Origin: CBDCUW01 sp965222745
GTDB lineage: Bacteria; Planctomycetota; Planctomycetia; Pirellulales; Pirellulaceae
DNA: 64,000 nt
Assembly (NCBI GenBank): GCA_965222745.1
Contig: CBDCUW010000005.1
Span: forward strand, 3,286,001-3,350,000
Direction: 5' to 3'
Below are positions 8,349 to 16,405 of this stretch, one piece after another (the first letter of the stretch is position 1; every line of letters begins with the position of its first letter). The translations under genes and the position numbers were made by a program. The notes beneath the pieces are model-generated. The model saw nothing but the letters and a program-made list of their open reading frames with translations. It was not told the origin of the DNA and did not search any database.

Positions 8349-9644
8349 CTACTTTACCAGTGGATCGGTGGGAGCCGACTCTGGGGCGTCTGGTGTGCTG
8401 GTGGGATCGGACGGCGGGGCTTCGGCGGTCTTCCTTGCCTTTTCGATTTTCTCGAAGGTGTCGATGACGCTTTCCACGTCGTTCTTTTGGCCTCGCAGCA
8501 CCATGATTCCCAGGTCGCTGATCGCCTCAATCTGCACGTCACCTTTCAGTTCTTTGTTCGGGGCAGTAACGGCTTCGGCCACCGACTTGAGTGAACCGTC
8601 GCCTGGTTGCTGGTTGCTTTGGTCCAGCCACGTCAGGTCCTCGCCGGCGAGCAAGTCTTCGATGCGGCGCTGGACAATTTTGTCCGCGATCTTGTCTCGT
8701 TGTTCCAGCCGCTGCCGAATCGTGTGCAACTGCCGAGAAGCCCGATCGATCTCAAAATGTTTTAGCGCCTTTCGTGCTTGAAACGCCTTTTGGACGTGAC
8801 GCTGGACGTCGGAGCGAATCGCGTCGAGTTTCTTGGGGTCGGCATCTGGCTTCGCTCTCGATTCACGCCACTTTTGGGCAGCGGTGGCCGCGTTCCGTTC
8901 GGCTGCCTCGTATTCCCGACGAACCTCCCTTTCCCCTTTGGTAGGCGGAACATCAAGCAGACCACCAACAACTTCCAAGTCGCGAGCCTGAAGAAGATCA
9001 ATACGTCGCTCGGCCGCTCGCACCTCAGGATGTTCTTTGCCGTACCTGTTTTGCAGTTGATAGTACTTCATACGTTCATCCATCAACTGCCGGGAGGCTT
9101 CGGCAAACGGTGTGTATTTTCCGTCGCCCGGCTCATCCAGTCTTTGTAGCAGTGACTCGATCACGGCCAAGTCAGCCTGGCGGCCGCGGGCAACAATCGA
9201 GTTGGTTCGCGGCTCGGCGGCTAGCGAGATTTTCCCTTCATCGAATCCCAATTCGCCAAGCACGCCAAGCAGGTGCACGGCATCGACACTTGTCAATTCA
9301 AAAATCTTCAACTCAAACGGCGCCGCGATGTCACCGCTTTCGCGAAGATCCTGTTCCTTTTGTCGCTGCTCTTCGCGATGGATGGCAGCGTGATCTTCCA
9401 GATCGTTGATGAAGTCTTCCACGTCGTTCATCAACGATCCGGGCACGCGGCCGTAGATCGTGTTGGTTGACGTGTTGGCTGAAAAGGTGACGGTTTCCAA
9501 AAACTGCTCGTTCATGATCGCCACCACTTCCTTGGCGACGGCATGTTTGAGCCTGAAGGCTAGAATCTCATCTTTGAAAGCAGATTGGCCATGCAAAGAT
9601 GATGCAAAGATCAGGGCGACCAGTGTGACGGATAGAAAACGCAT
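8349..9644 (-). CDS. Secretin N-domain-like secreted protein with coiled coil
   Basis: About 431 aa from the ATG at 9644, which opens a signal peptide (MRFLSVTLVALIFASSLHGQ); a TTG further up would overlap the kinase gene. After the signal there is FRLKHAVAKEVVAIMNEQF ... ANTSTNTIYGRVPG and again FELTSVDAVHLLGVLGELGF ... EPRTNSIVARGRQADLAVI, two copies of the short NolW-like N-domain of type II/III secretins (alternating beta with an N-S-I/L-V motif). Residues ~190-330 are charged, likely coiled coil. The pore-forming secretin domain is absent, so it is not a secretin channel. It ends the sigma factor-kinase cluster 35 bp after the kinase stop, suggesting co-transcription. Confidence 0.8.
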   Translation of the reverse strand: MRFLSVTLVALIFASSLHGQSAFKDEILAFRLKHAVAKEVVAIMNEQFLETVTFSANTSTNTIYGRVPGSLMNDVEDFINDLEDHAAIHREEQRQKEQDLRESGDIAAPFELKIFELTSVDAVHLLGVLGELGFDEGKISLAAEPRTNSIVARGRQADLAVIESLLQRLDEPGDGKYTPFAEASRQLMDERMKYYQLQNRYGKEHPEVRAAERRIDLLQARDLEVVGGLLDVPPTKGEREVRREYEAAERNAATAAQKWRESRAKPDADPKKLDAIRSDVQRHVQKAFQARKALKHFEIDRASRQLHTIRQRLEQRDKIADKIVQRRIEDLLAGEDLTWLDQSNQQPGDGSLKSVAEAVTAPNKELKGDVQIEAISDLGIMVLRGQKNDVESVIDTFEKIEKARKTAEAPPSDPTSTPDAPESAPTDPLVK

Positions 9645-9679
9645 GGTTTGACTCTCTGTTGGTGAAGTTGCTGCTCGAT

Positions 9680-11215
9680 TCAACGTGAATGTTCAGGACC
9701 AAGGTCGAAGGACTGTCTCGTCTCTTCTTCCAACAATTCGATCAGGATTCGGATCGATTCGATCGACGGTTCGGCGGTCCCGCTCCAGCTGGTATCCGTG
9801 GGTGAAGCGGATTGCTTTGATGGATCGGTCCCTTGAAGGTCTTGCGCGCTGGTTCGGCCTTCCCACCCCTGCGGCAAGACACCGGGTGGACTCACCGGCG
9901 GCTCCACGGCGAAAGGCTTCCGATCGTTGTCGCCTCCGGAGGGAGACGGTTGCCACATTGCCGCGATCAAACATCCGGCGATCAGCACGACTGCTCCGGC
10001 AACGGCAAGATGCCGCTTGGTCACCACCAACCGAGACGGATGACGCAGTTCTTTGGGCAGACTGACGTCGGGCGTTTGGACGTGCGCCAAACACTGCTGC
10101 AACACTTCGGCGACGCCAGCGGCCGATTGATAGCGATCATCGGGCGATTTAGCATGCAGTTTTTCCACCAACCGACACAGCCACGGCGGGATGTCGGGAT
10201 TGATTTCGCGGATTGGCCGCGGCAACTGATCGGTGATTCTCCGCAAGATTCCATAGGACGTGTCGGCGCGAAACGGCGCACGCCCTGTACACATGCTGTA
10301 GATGACACTGCCAAGGCTAAACAGGTCACTGCGGCCATCGATCGGTTCGCCCCGAGCCTGTTCGGGAGACATGTATTGGGGTGTTCCCGCAAGAACGCCG
10401 CTATGAGTCAACGTGGCGTCATCGACAGCGCGGGCCAAACCAAAATCGGTGATCGAAACTCGTTCGACGCTTTCTTCCAACAGAATGTTGGCTGGTTTGA
10501 TATCGCGATGAACCAGCCCCTGCGAATGCGCCGCCGCTAAACCCTCGACAATTTGCGAGGCGATGCGAAGGATTTCCGTCACCGTTAGCGGGCCTTCACA
10601 ATCGATTCTGGCTTGCAACGACGATCCGCGAACGTAGGGCATCACCAGGTAGGGCAGGCTCGCGTTTCCTTCGCCGGCAGAAACACCGTGAATGGCAACC
10701 ACGTTGGGATGCAAGACAGCCGCGGCAGCCTTGGCTTCTCGCTCGAACCGACGTTTCGCCGCTCCGCTGGACGCCAAGTGCGGAGCCATGACTTTGATGG
10801 CGATGGTACGATCAAGCGAACGATCGAGCGCCTTCAAAACAACTCCCATCCCGCCGGCGCCGATCACACCCGATACCTCGTACCCGCCCAGTCGACCTAA
10901 CATCGTCGGATCATCGGTCGGGGCCAGCGAATCCAAGACGCTGCGAATCGACACCGGATAATCGCTCGATTCGTCGGGGCGATCTTCTTCTTCGCGCGAA
11001 AGCTCGAAACAGGAATCGGCGTCGTAGGGTTGCTTGCTCAGCAGCTTGCTTGTTTCATCGCATGCTTCCAGCGATTGCGTATCGATCGTCTGCCGGCAGC
11101 GATCGCAGTGATTCAAATGATCGATCAGCTGTCGCTCCTGATCATCATCGACTGCTCCACGAAGCAACGCATCCAGTAGCTGTGCGTCGCATGATTGCTG
11201 TGGTTGGTTGGTCAC
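9680..11215 (-). CDS. Membrane Ser/Thr protein kinase with N-terminal anti-sigma-like zinc finger
   Basis: 511 aa from a GTG at 11215 that overlaps the sigma factor stop as GTGA, which decides the start. Residues 33-40 form H-x3-C-x2-C (HLNHCDRC), the zinc-binding signature of ZAS anti-sigma factors. Residues ~111-385 are a Hanks-type kinase with all key residues: glycine loop GAGGMG, Lys141 in AIKVM, HRDIKPAN with catalytic Asp237, and DFG at 256-258, then GTPQYMSPEQARG. One hydrophobic segment near residue 415 (AGAVVLIAGCLIAAMW) places the kinase in the cytoplasm and about 80 C-terminal residues outside. Likely role: sensor kinase that binds or phosphorylates the co-encoded sigma factor; inferred from coupling and the zinc finger. 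Confidence 0.92.
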   Translation of the reverse strand: MTNQPQQSCDAQLLDALLRGAVDDDQERQLIDHLNHCDRCRQTIDTQSLEACDETSKLLSKQPYDADSCFELSREEEDRPDESSDYPVSIRSVLDSLAPTDDPTMLGRLGGYEVSGVIGAGGMGVVLKALDRSLDRTIAIKVMAPHLASSGAAKRRFEREAKAAAAVLHPNVVAIHGVSAGEGNASLPYLVMPYVRGSSLQARIDCEGPLTVTEILRIASQIVEGLAAAHSQGLVHRDIKPANILLEESVERVSITDFGLARAVDDATLTHSGVLAGTPQYMSPEQARGEPIDGRSDLFSLGSVIYSMCTGRAPFRADTSYGILRRITDQLPRPIREINPDIPPWLCRLVEKLHAKSPDDRYQSAAGVAEVLQQCLAHVQTPDVSLPKELRHPSRLVVTKRHLAVAGAVVLIAGCLIAAMWQPSPSGGDNDRKPFAVEPPVSPPGVLPQGWEGRTSAQDLQGTDPSKQSASPTDTSWSGTAEPSIESIRILIELLEEETRQSFDLGPEHSR

Positions 11216-11811
11216 TGCAAATCCCCCTCGATCTTGGCGGCAACTTCGCGAAGCCGGGCCAGAATTCTGCACCGGGCGACATAGACCGACCCGATCGACT
11301 TGCCAAGCTGCCGTGCAACCGACGCGACACTGTCACCATCGATCACCGACATCGAAAAGATCTTCCACATCTGCTGGCTGACATCCTGCCGAACGATCTC
11401 CGCTGCGCGGCGATAGACTTCGCGCCGATGCTCCCATTCCATCGCCTTTTCCATCTCCCCATCGGGCTCCGGACATTCGCGCAGCAAGTTCATCAACGTC
11501 GTCCCGCCGCCGCCAACATCCTGAGGCTGCCGAGTCAACGCGTTGATCGTCGCATTCTTGGTCACGCGGCGAAGCCAGTGACGAAACCGCGCCCCTTGGC
11601 CGCTGCGCTGCCAGTTAGGAATCGCCGCGGCGACCGCCATCAACACTTGCTGAGCAAGGTCCTGAGCATCGGCATCCTGCAATCCTCGGCCGCGAGCCAG
11701 CCGATAGATCACCGGCCGATAAACCGCCGAGAACTCCTGCCACGCATCGCGATCTTGCGGGTCCTTCAGCCGCACCAGCAGACTATCGCGAGTATCGGGC
11801 ATCTCAGACAC
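11212..11811 (-). CDS. ECF-type RNA polymerase sigma factor
   Basis: About 199 aa. Region 2 is visible as WQEFSAVYRPVIYRLARGRGLQDADAQDLAQQVLMAV...WLRRVTKNATINALTR, and region 4 as WKIFSMSVIDGDSVASVARQLGKSIGSVYVARCRILARL, a helix-turn-helix that reads -35 elements. I choose the GTG at 11811 because GGAGG sits 8 nt upstream; an ATG at 11802 and a GTG at 11844 are alternatives. Planctomycetes have ECF groups linked to Ser/Thr kinases; here the stop overlaps the kinase start (GTGA), so both are made in a coupled way. Targets are unknown; an autoregulated promoter is likely within the bases upstream. Confidence 0.92.
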   Translation of the reverse strand: MSEMPDTRDSLLVRLKDPQDRDAWQEFSAVYRPVIYRLARGRGLQDADAQDLAQQVLMAVAAAIPNWQRSGQGARFRHWLRRVTKNATINALTRQPQDVGGGGTTLMNLLRECPEPDGEMEKAMEWEHRREVYRRAAEIVRQDVSQQMWKIFSMSVIDGDSVASVARQLGKSIGSVYVARCRILARLREVAAKIEGDLQ

Positions 11812-11817
11812 AGTTGG

Positions 11818-11824
11818 TTCCTCC
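11818..11824 (-). promoter_or_regulatory. Shine-Dalgarno setting the sigma factor start
   Basis: On the minus strand this reads GGAGGAA, 6-8 nt before the GTG at 11811, and is too far (about 15 nt) from the ATG at 11802. It argues for the GTG start. Confidence 0.55.
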
Positions 11825-12006
11825 GCAAATAGAACACCTGCCACGAACCATTCTTACAAGAATTCTCGAAAATGTTTCCGGACACGGGAAAGGCCTCCCC
11901 GGTAGCACCGCCGCCATCACGGCCACTTCGCCATGACCCGTGCTGCCCAACGTGGCACCCCGATCGTCTACCATGATTGCCTAAAGCGTGTCTTCAAATG
12001 GTTGCT

Positions 12007-12069
12007 GTAGGCCGACTTGTCCCCAAGTCGGCGAATACAGGATCGCCGACTTGGGACAAGCCGGCCTAC
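12007..12069. repeat. Dispersed palindromic element (copy 3, full, 63 bp)
   Basis: GTAGGCCGACTTGTCCCC plus AAGTCGGC, a 12-nt loop GAATACAGGATC, then GCCGACTTGGGACAAGC plus CGGCCTAC. It is nearly the exact reverse complement of copy 2. It lies in the 317-bp divergent region between the sigma factor and the hydrolase gene; nothing else recognisable is in that region. Confidence 0.85.
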
Positions 12070-12128
12070 GATGGAATTTGAAGACACCCTCGATGCTCTT
12101 TCCGCCGCAACCGCAAGAGTCCCAACCG

Positions 12129-14471
12129 ATGACGCCGTTCCCCTTCCCCCGCCCTGCCCTTGCCTGTTGCCTGTTGCTCCTTTCGGTCTGCGTTGCACAA
12201 GCGCAGCCCCTTCCCGGAACCGGCGCGCTGGTCGAGGAGCGGCCTTTGGATGTGGTGATGGTGGAAGGCATCGACCGGTTTGCGCTCCGCGAGATCGAAC
12301 GGGCCCGGGAATCTCGCGCGTCGCTGTGGGATCGAGACCATTCCAGCGCGGAGGCCTACGCAAAAAGTATCGCCGCCAACCGCCAACGATTTCGCACGAT
12401 CATCGGCGCGGTCGACCGCCGTGCCCCACCGACAGGTTTGCAATACATTGCCACGACCACCGAAGATTCGCTGGTCGCCGAAAACGAACGATTGTCGATT
12501 CACGCAGTCCGCTGGCCCGTACTCGCCGGAGTGACTGCCGAAGGTCTTTTGTTGAAACCCAAAGCGGAAATCGTGGCCCGCGTCGTCGCGATTCCCGATG
12601 CCGACTGGACACCCGAGATGATTTCGGGATTGGCCCAATGCGATACTTCCTTTGCACTCGATTTGGCAACCATGGGCTGCGAAGTCCTCGTTCCAACTTT
12701 GATCAATCGAGACGACACCCATTCGGCCAACCCCGAAATCGGCCGAAAGACCAATCAGACTCATCGCGAATTCGTTTACCGACAGGCGTTTGAACTCGGT
12801 CGCCACATCATCGGTTACGAAGTACAAAAGGTGTTGGCCGCGGTTGATCAATTCACCTTGCGCAACCAGCACGCCGAACAGGAATTGCCGATCGCCGTGA
12901 TGGGGGTCAGCGAAGGCGGTTTGTTGGCCTTGTATGCCGGTGCCCTGGACGATCGAATCGACGAAGTGGTCGTCAGCGGCTACTTCGTTCGTCGCGAGGA
13001 AGTCTGGAAGGAACCGATTTACCGAAATGTTTGGCGTTTGCTTCACGAATTCGGCGATGCCGAAATCGCCAGCATGATCGCGCCGCGACATTTGCTGATC
13101 GAGGTCAGTCCGATGATCCAAGAATACGCTGGCCCGCCTCTTATGCGCGACGGTCGACGCGGCGCCGCTCCCGGAACCATCAGCCGGCCGGAGCGTGAAT
13201 CAGTCATCGAAGAGTACTATCGCGCCAGCGAACATTGGACCCGGCTCGGCTTGTCCAAACGCATCGGCACGATCGGCAAAGACGGCGACCCGCCGCTGAA
13301 TCCAACAGCGATCAAGCAGGCACTCGATTTCGCGCTTCCCGACGATGTTCCGCTGCGGACTTCCCAAGTCGATTCCGATCGACGCCAACAATTCTCGGCG
13401 GCCGACCGCCAACAACAGCAGCTTGCCGAACTTGTCCGATTCACTCAGCGGTTGCTTGCCCTGTGCCACCGCACTCGCGATCAGACCTTTTCGCAGGCCG
13501 ACCGATCGTCCGTCGAGTCTTGGGTCGAATCGTCGGCAGACCTCCGCGATCACGTTCACCGTGAGTTGTTTGGCAAGCTGCCCACTCCCAGCATCGATCC
13601 CAATCCGCGCAGCCGACAAATACTGGATGAACCCCAATACGCCGGTTACGAAATCGCGCTGGATGTTTATCCCGATGTGATCGCTAGCGGAATCCTGCTG
13701 ATGCCCAAAGACCTGCGGCCCAACGAGCGGCGACCGGTGGTGGTCTGCCAGCACGGACTGGAAGGAACGCCGATGGATACGATCAGCACCGATGCCAGGC
13801 CGTTTCGCGCCTACAAGTCGTTCAGTGCCGAATTGGTGAAGCGCGGATTCATCGTCTATGCACCGCAAAACCCCTATCGCGGACAGGACGCGTTTCGCAC
13901 GTTGCAGCGCAAGTCCAATCCGTTGGGGCGATCGCTGTTCAGCTACATCATTCCCCAACACCTGGTCACGCTGCGGTGGCTTTCGAGCATCCCGCTGATC
14001 GATAAAGACCGTATCGGCTTTTACGGCCTTTCCTACGGCGGCAAGACCGCGGTACGAGTTCCGCCGATGCTGCCGCCGACCGAGACCGAACCAGGTTATT
14101 GCCTTTCGATTTGCAGCGCCGACTTCAATGAATGGGTTGCAAAGAACGCGTCGTACGATGCCCGTTTCAGCTACATCTGGACCGGCGAATACGAGATCTT
14201 CGAATGGAACATGGGCCACGTTGCCAACTATGCCGAACTTTCGATGCTGATGACGCCCCGTCCGTTCATGGTCGAACGCGGGCACGACGACGGTGTCGGG
14301 ATCGACGAATGGGTTGCCTGGGAATACGCCAAGGTGCGCCGCCACTACAACAAGCTGGGAATCGGCGACAAAACCGAGATCGAGTTTTTTGACGGTCCGC
14401 ACACCATCAATGGCAGAGGAACGTTCGATTTTCTGCACCGACACCTGAATTGGCCGCTTCGGCAACGATGA
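12129..14471 (+). CDS. Secreted double alpha/beta hydrolase (acetyl-xylan esterase/dienelactone-hydrolase-like)
   Basis: 780 aa from the ATG at 12129, which gives a signal peptide (MTPFPFPRPALACCLLLLSV); an ATG at 12093 would put charged residues before it. There are two nucleophile elbows: GVSEGGLLALYAG near residue 260 and GLSYGGKTAVRVPP near residue 632. The second half has the later triad candidates ERGHDDGVG and DGPHTING and looks like a full catalytic domain of the large planctomycete esterase group. The first half resembles the same fold, so the chain appears to hold two hydrolase domains. Likely role: deacetylation or de-esterification of polysaccharides outside the cytoplasm. It overlaps the next start by ATGA. 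Confidence 0.85.
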   Translation: MTPFPFPRPALACCLLLLSVCVAQAQPLPGTGALVEERPLDVVMVEGIDRFALREIERARESRASLWDRDHSSAEAYAKSIAANRQRFRTIIGAVDRRAPPTGLQYIATTTEDSLVAENERLSIHAVRWPVLAGVTAEGLLLKPKAEIVARVVAIPDADWTPEMISGLAQCDTSFALDLATMGCEVLVPTLINRDDTHSANPEIGRKTNQTHREFVYRQAFELGRHIIGYEVQKVLAAVDQFTLRNQHAEQELPIAVMGVSEGGLLALYAGALDDRIDEVVVSGYFVRREEVWKEPIYRNVWRLLHEFGDAEIASMIAPRHLLIEVSPMIQEYAGPPLMRDGRRGAAPGTISRPERESVIEEYYRASEHWTRLGLSKRIGTIGKDGDPPLNPTAIKQALDFALPDDVPLRTSQVDSDRRQQFSAADRQQQQLAELVRFTQRLLALCHRTRDQTFSQADRSSVESWVESSADLRDHVHRELFGKLPTPSIDPNPRSRQILDEPQYAGYEIALDVYPDVIASGILLMPKDLRPNERRPVVVCQHGLEGTPMDTISTDARPFRAYKSFSAELVKRGFIVYAPQNPYRGQDAFRTLQRKSNPLGRSLFSYIIPQHLVTLRWLSSIPLIDKDRIGFYGLSYGGKTAVRVPPMLPPTETEPGYCLSICSADFNEWVAKNASYDARFSYIWTGEYEIFEWNMGHVANYAELSMLMTPRPFMVERGHDDGVGIDEWVAWEYAKVRRHYNKLGIGDKTEIEFFDGPHTINGRGTFDFLHRHLNWPLRQR

Positions 14472-16072
14472 CAAACCAAGCCGATCCCAGCCGCGCGTTT
14501 CTGGATCAGGTGCTCGCCCATCCCGAGGACGACGTGCCGCGGTTGATCTACGCCGACTTTCTGGAAGAACGGGGCGATCCGCGAGGTGAGTTCATCCGTT
14601 TGCAGTGCCAGCTGGATCAGATGGACGAATATGACCCGCACCGTCTCGATTTGAAGCACCGCTGCGACGAACTGTTATTCCACCACGGTGACGCTTGGGC
14701 AAGCGAGCTGAAGCAAGATGTTCGCAAAGCCGAATTCGCTCGAGGATTCATCGACAAAATCACGATCCGCGCCAGAGCATTTATCAAAGAGGGCGACAAA
14801 CTGTACCGCTCGACACCGGTCAACTGGCTTCGCTTCAACTACATCAAGGGAGCCGGAGAAGCACTTGCCGCCACCGCCGCGCTGGCGCAGGTTCGATCGC
14901 TTGATTTGAGTGATCTGAAAATCCCCGACAACGACCTGATCGCGCTGCTGACATCACGCCACCTCCATCGCCTCGGGGCCCTCAACCTGACCCACTTTGA
15001 GACCTCGTTTGGCGAATCGGTGGGAACCGCGTTGGGCGAGATGCCTTCAGCAGAATCATTGCAACACCTGGAAATTCCCAGCGATCCTGAGTTTCTGCGA
15101 GCAGTCTGCGACTCCGATGGTTTTCCCAGTGTGGAACACCTGGCAGTCGTCAGCTCCAGCGGCGGAGGTAACTTCCGAAACCTGGGGCGTCTGAAAGTTC
15201 CCAAGCTTCAAAGCCTGAAAATCCGCGGCCCACAGACGGTCGCCGCGACCGAGTCGATTGCCAAGCTGCCAGTCGATCGCCTCCAGCGGCTCGACATGGA
15301 TTCCACCCACGTCCCGGCAAAGGGGCTGGCGATTCTGGCCAAGCGGGGCGCTTTTGATCAGGTCACCAATCTTTCGCTAGCCGGCTGTGACTTGGGAGTC
15401 CGAGCGGCCGAAGCGATTTTTCAAGGACAACATCTGCAACACTGCAGATCGTTGAACCTGGCCTACAATTCGTATCCGTTTGTCCAGCAGCTGATTCAAC
15501 ATCAACCGGCAAGCGGACTGCGGCGTTTGCAACCGGGCCAATTGAATTCCGATCACTTGCGGATGATCGGTCAATCCGAAGTGCTGCAACAACTTGAGTT
15601 TTTGCGAATCGAAGGTTCTGATTTCCCCTTGGACTTGGCGCAACTGGCAGCTACTCCGCTTGGCAAGTCACTGCGCTGCTTGCATCTTTTCGAATGCAGA
15701 TTGTCGACCGATTCGCGGCGACAACTTGCCGACAAAATGGAGTTCCCCAACGTCGTCAAACTCATCTTCGGCGGAGACGTGGACAACATCCACGATATTC
15801 TTACCAGCCAAGCCTTTCCCAACCTCCGGTCGCTTGAATTGGACAGCATGTACTTGCCCGGTCGTGTGCTGGCCACGATCGCCAAGAATTCAAATTTTTC
15901 CGAGCTACGCGAGATCTCGTACCGTTACAACCGCGTGTCAAGAAAGGAGATCGACGCCGTGATGAATTCCCCGCGGCTTCCCAAGTTGACCAAGCTGGTA
16001 GTGAGCGGATCAAGCGGATCGCTCAACCGCCAAAAGCTAATCGCCGACTACGGCTGGAAAGTACAGTCCTGA
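14468..16072 (+). CDS. TIGR02996 domain protein with leucine-rich repeats
   Basis: 534 aa. The ATG at 14468 overlaps the hydrolase stop (ATGA), which sets the start. Residues ~8-48 (FLDQVLAHPEDDVPRLIYAD, then FLEERGDPRGEFIRLQCQL) are the Gemmata-type repeat-companion domain TIGR02996, normally found in front of repeat proteins. The remainder holds irregular leucine-rich repeats (VRSLDLSDLKIPDNDLIALL, FDQVTNLSLAGCDLGVRAAE, LRSLELDSMYLPGRVLATI). No signal peptide, so cytoplasmic and probably a protein-interaction scaffold. The partner is unknown; coupling to a secreted hydrolase is curious since the two products should end up in different compartments. Confidence 0.9.
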   Translation: MTNQADPSRAFLDQVLAHPEDDVPRLIYADFLEERGDPRGEFIRLQCQLDQMDEYDPHRLDLKHRCDELLFHHGDAWASELKQDVRKAEFARGFIDKITIRARAFIKEGDKLYRSTPVNWLRFNYIKGAGEALAATAALAQVRSLDLSDLKIPDNDLIALLTSRHLHRLGALNLTHFETSFGESVGTALGEMPSAESLQHLEIPSDPEFLRAVCDSDGFPSVEHLAVVSSSGGGNFRNLGRLKVPKLQSLKIRGPQTVAATESIAKLPVDRLQRLDMDSTHVPAKGLAILAKRGAFDQVTNLSLAGCDLGVRAAEAIFQGQHLQHCRSLNLAYNSYPFVQQLIQHQPASGLRRLQPGQLNSDHLRMIGQSEVLQQLEFLRIEGSDFPLDLAQLAATPLGKSLRCLHLFECRLSTDSRRQLADKMEFPNVVKLIFGGDVDNIHDILTSQAFPNLRSLELDSMYLPGRVLATIAKNSNFSELREISYRYNRVSRKEIDAVMNSPRLPKLTKLVVSGSSGSLNRQKLIADYGWKVQS

Positions 16073-16142
16073 TCACCGTCGGTTACCGCCATAGTTCTTC
16101 CCTTCCCAACACGCGTTTCGCACCGAAGGTGCAGTCATTTGC

Positions 16143-16343
16143 ATAGCCCAGGGCGAGGTTTTGCGAGTTTTGCGAGCAATACCGCTGCCCTGGGACCACC
16201 TGCGCGGGCAACTCGATTCCCGACCGCTGCGAGCATGGCGGCTTTGCCGCCATGCTCGCAGCGGTCGGGAAGATGGCAGATGGTTACAAACCCCAGGGTA
16301 GAGTCAACGTTCGTAAAACTCACGTTGCCTCACCCTGGGCTAT
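16143..16343. repeat. Nested inverted-repeat element between two convergent genes
   Basis: This occupies most of the 333-bp gene-free gap 16073-16405. The outer ends are ATAGCCCAGGG (16143-16153) and its exact reverse complement (16333-16343); inside them GAGG and GAGTTTT.CGA blocks also match in inverted order with mismatches. CCAGGG/CCCTGG motifs recur at 16188-16195 and near 16290. A perfect hairpin sits at the centre. No protein reading is convincing. It could be a non-autonomous mobile element or a structured RNA terminator. Confidence 0.65.
16217..16271. repeat. Perfect 26-bp hairpin with TTT loop
   Basis: The 26 bases from 16217 (TTCCCGACCGCTGCGAGCAT onward to GGCGGC) are exactly reverse-complementary to 16246-16271, separated only by TTT. 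No base is mismatched. It sits between the convergent ends of the TIGR02996 gene and the giant dehydrogenase gene and would stop or pause transcription in either direction. Confidence 0.9.
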
Positions 16344-16405
16344 ACAAAGTGCTGGGCCCTTGGCCCGAAGTGAAACTAGATGGGTAACACCAAGATAGAA
16401 ACTCG

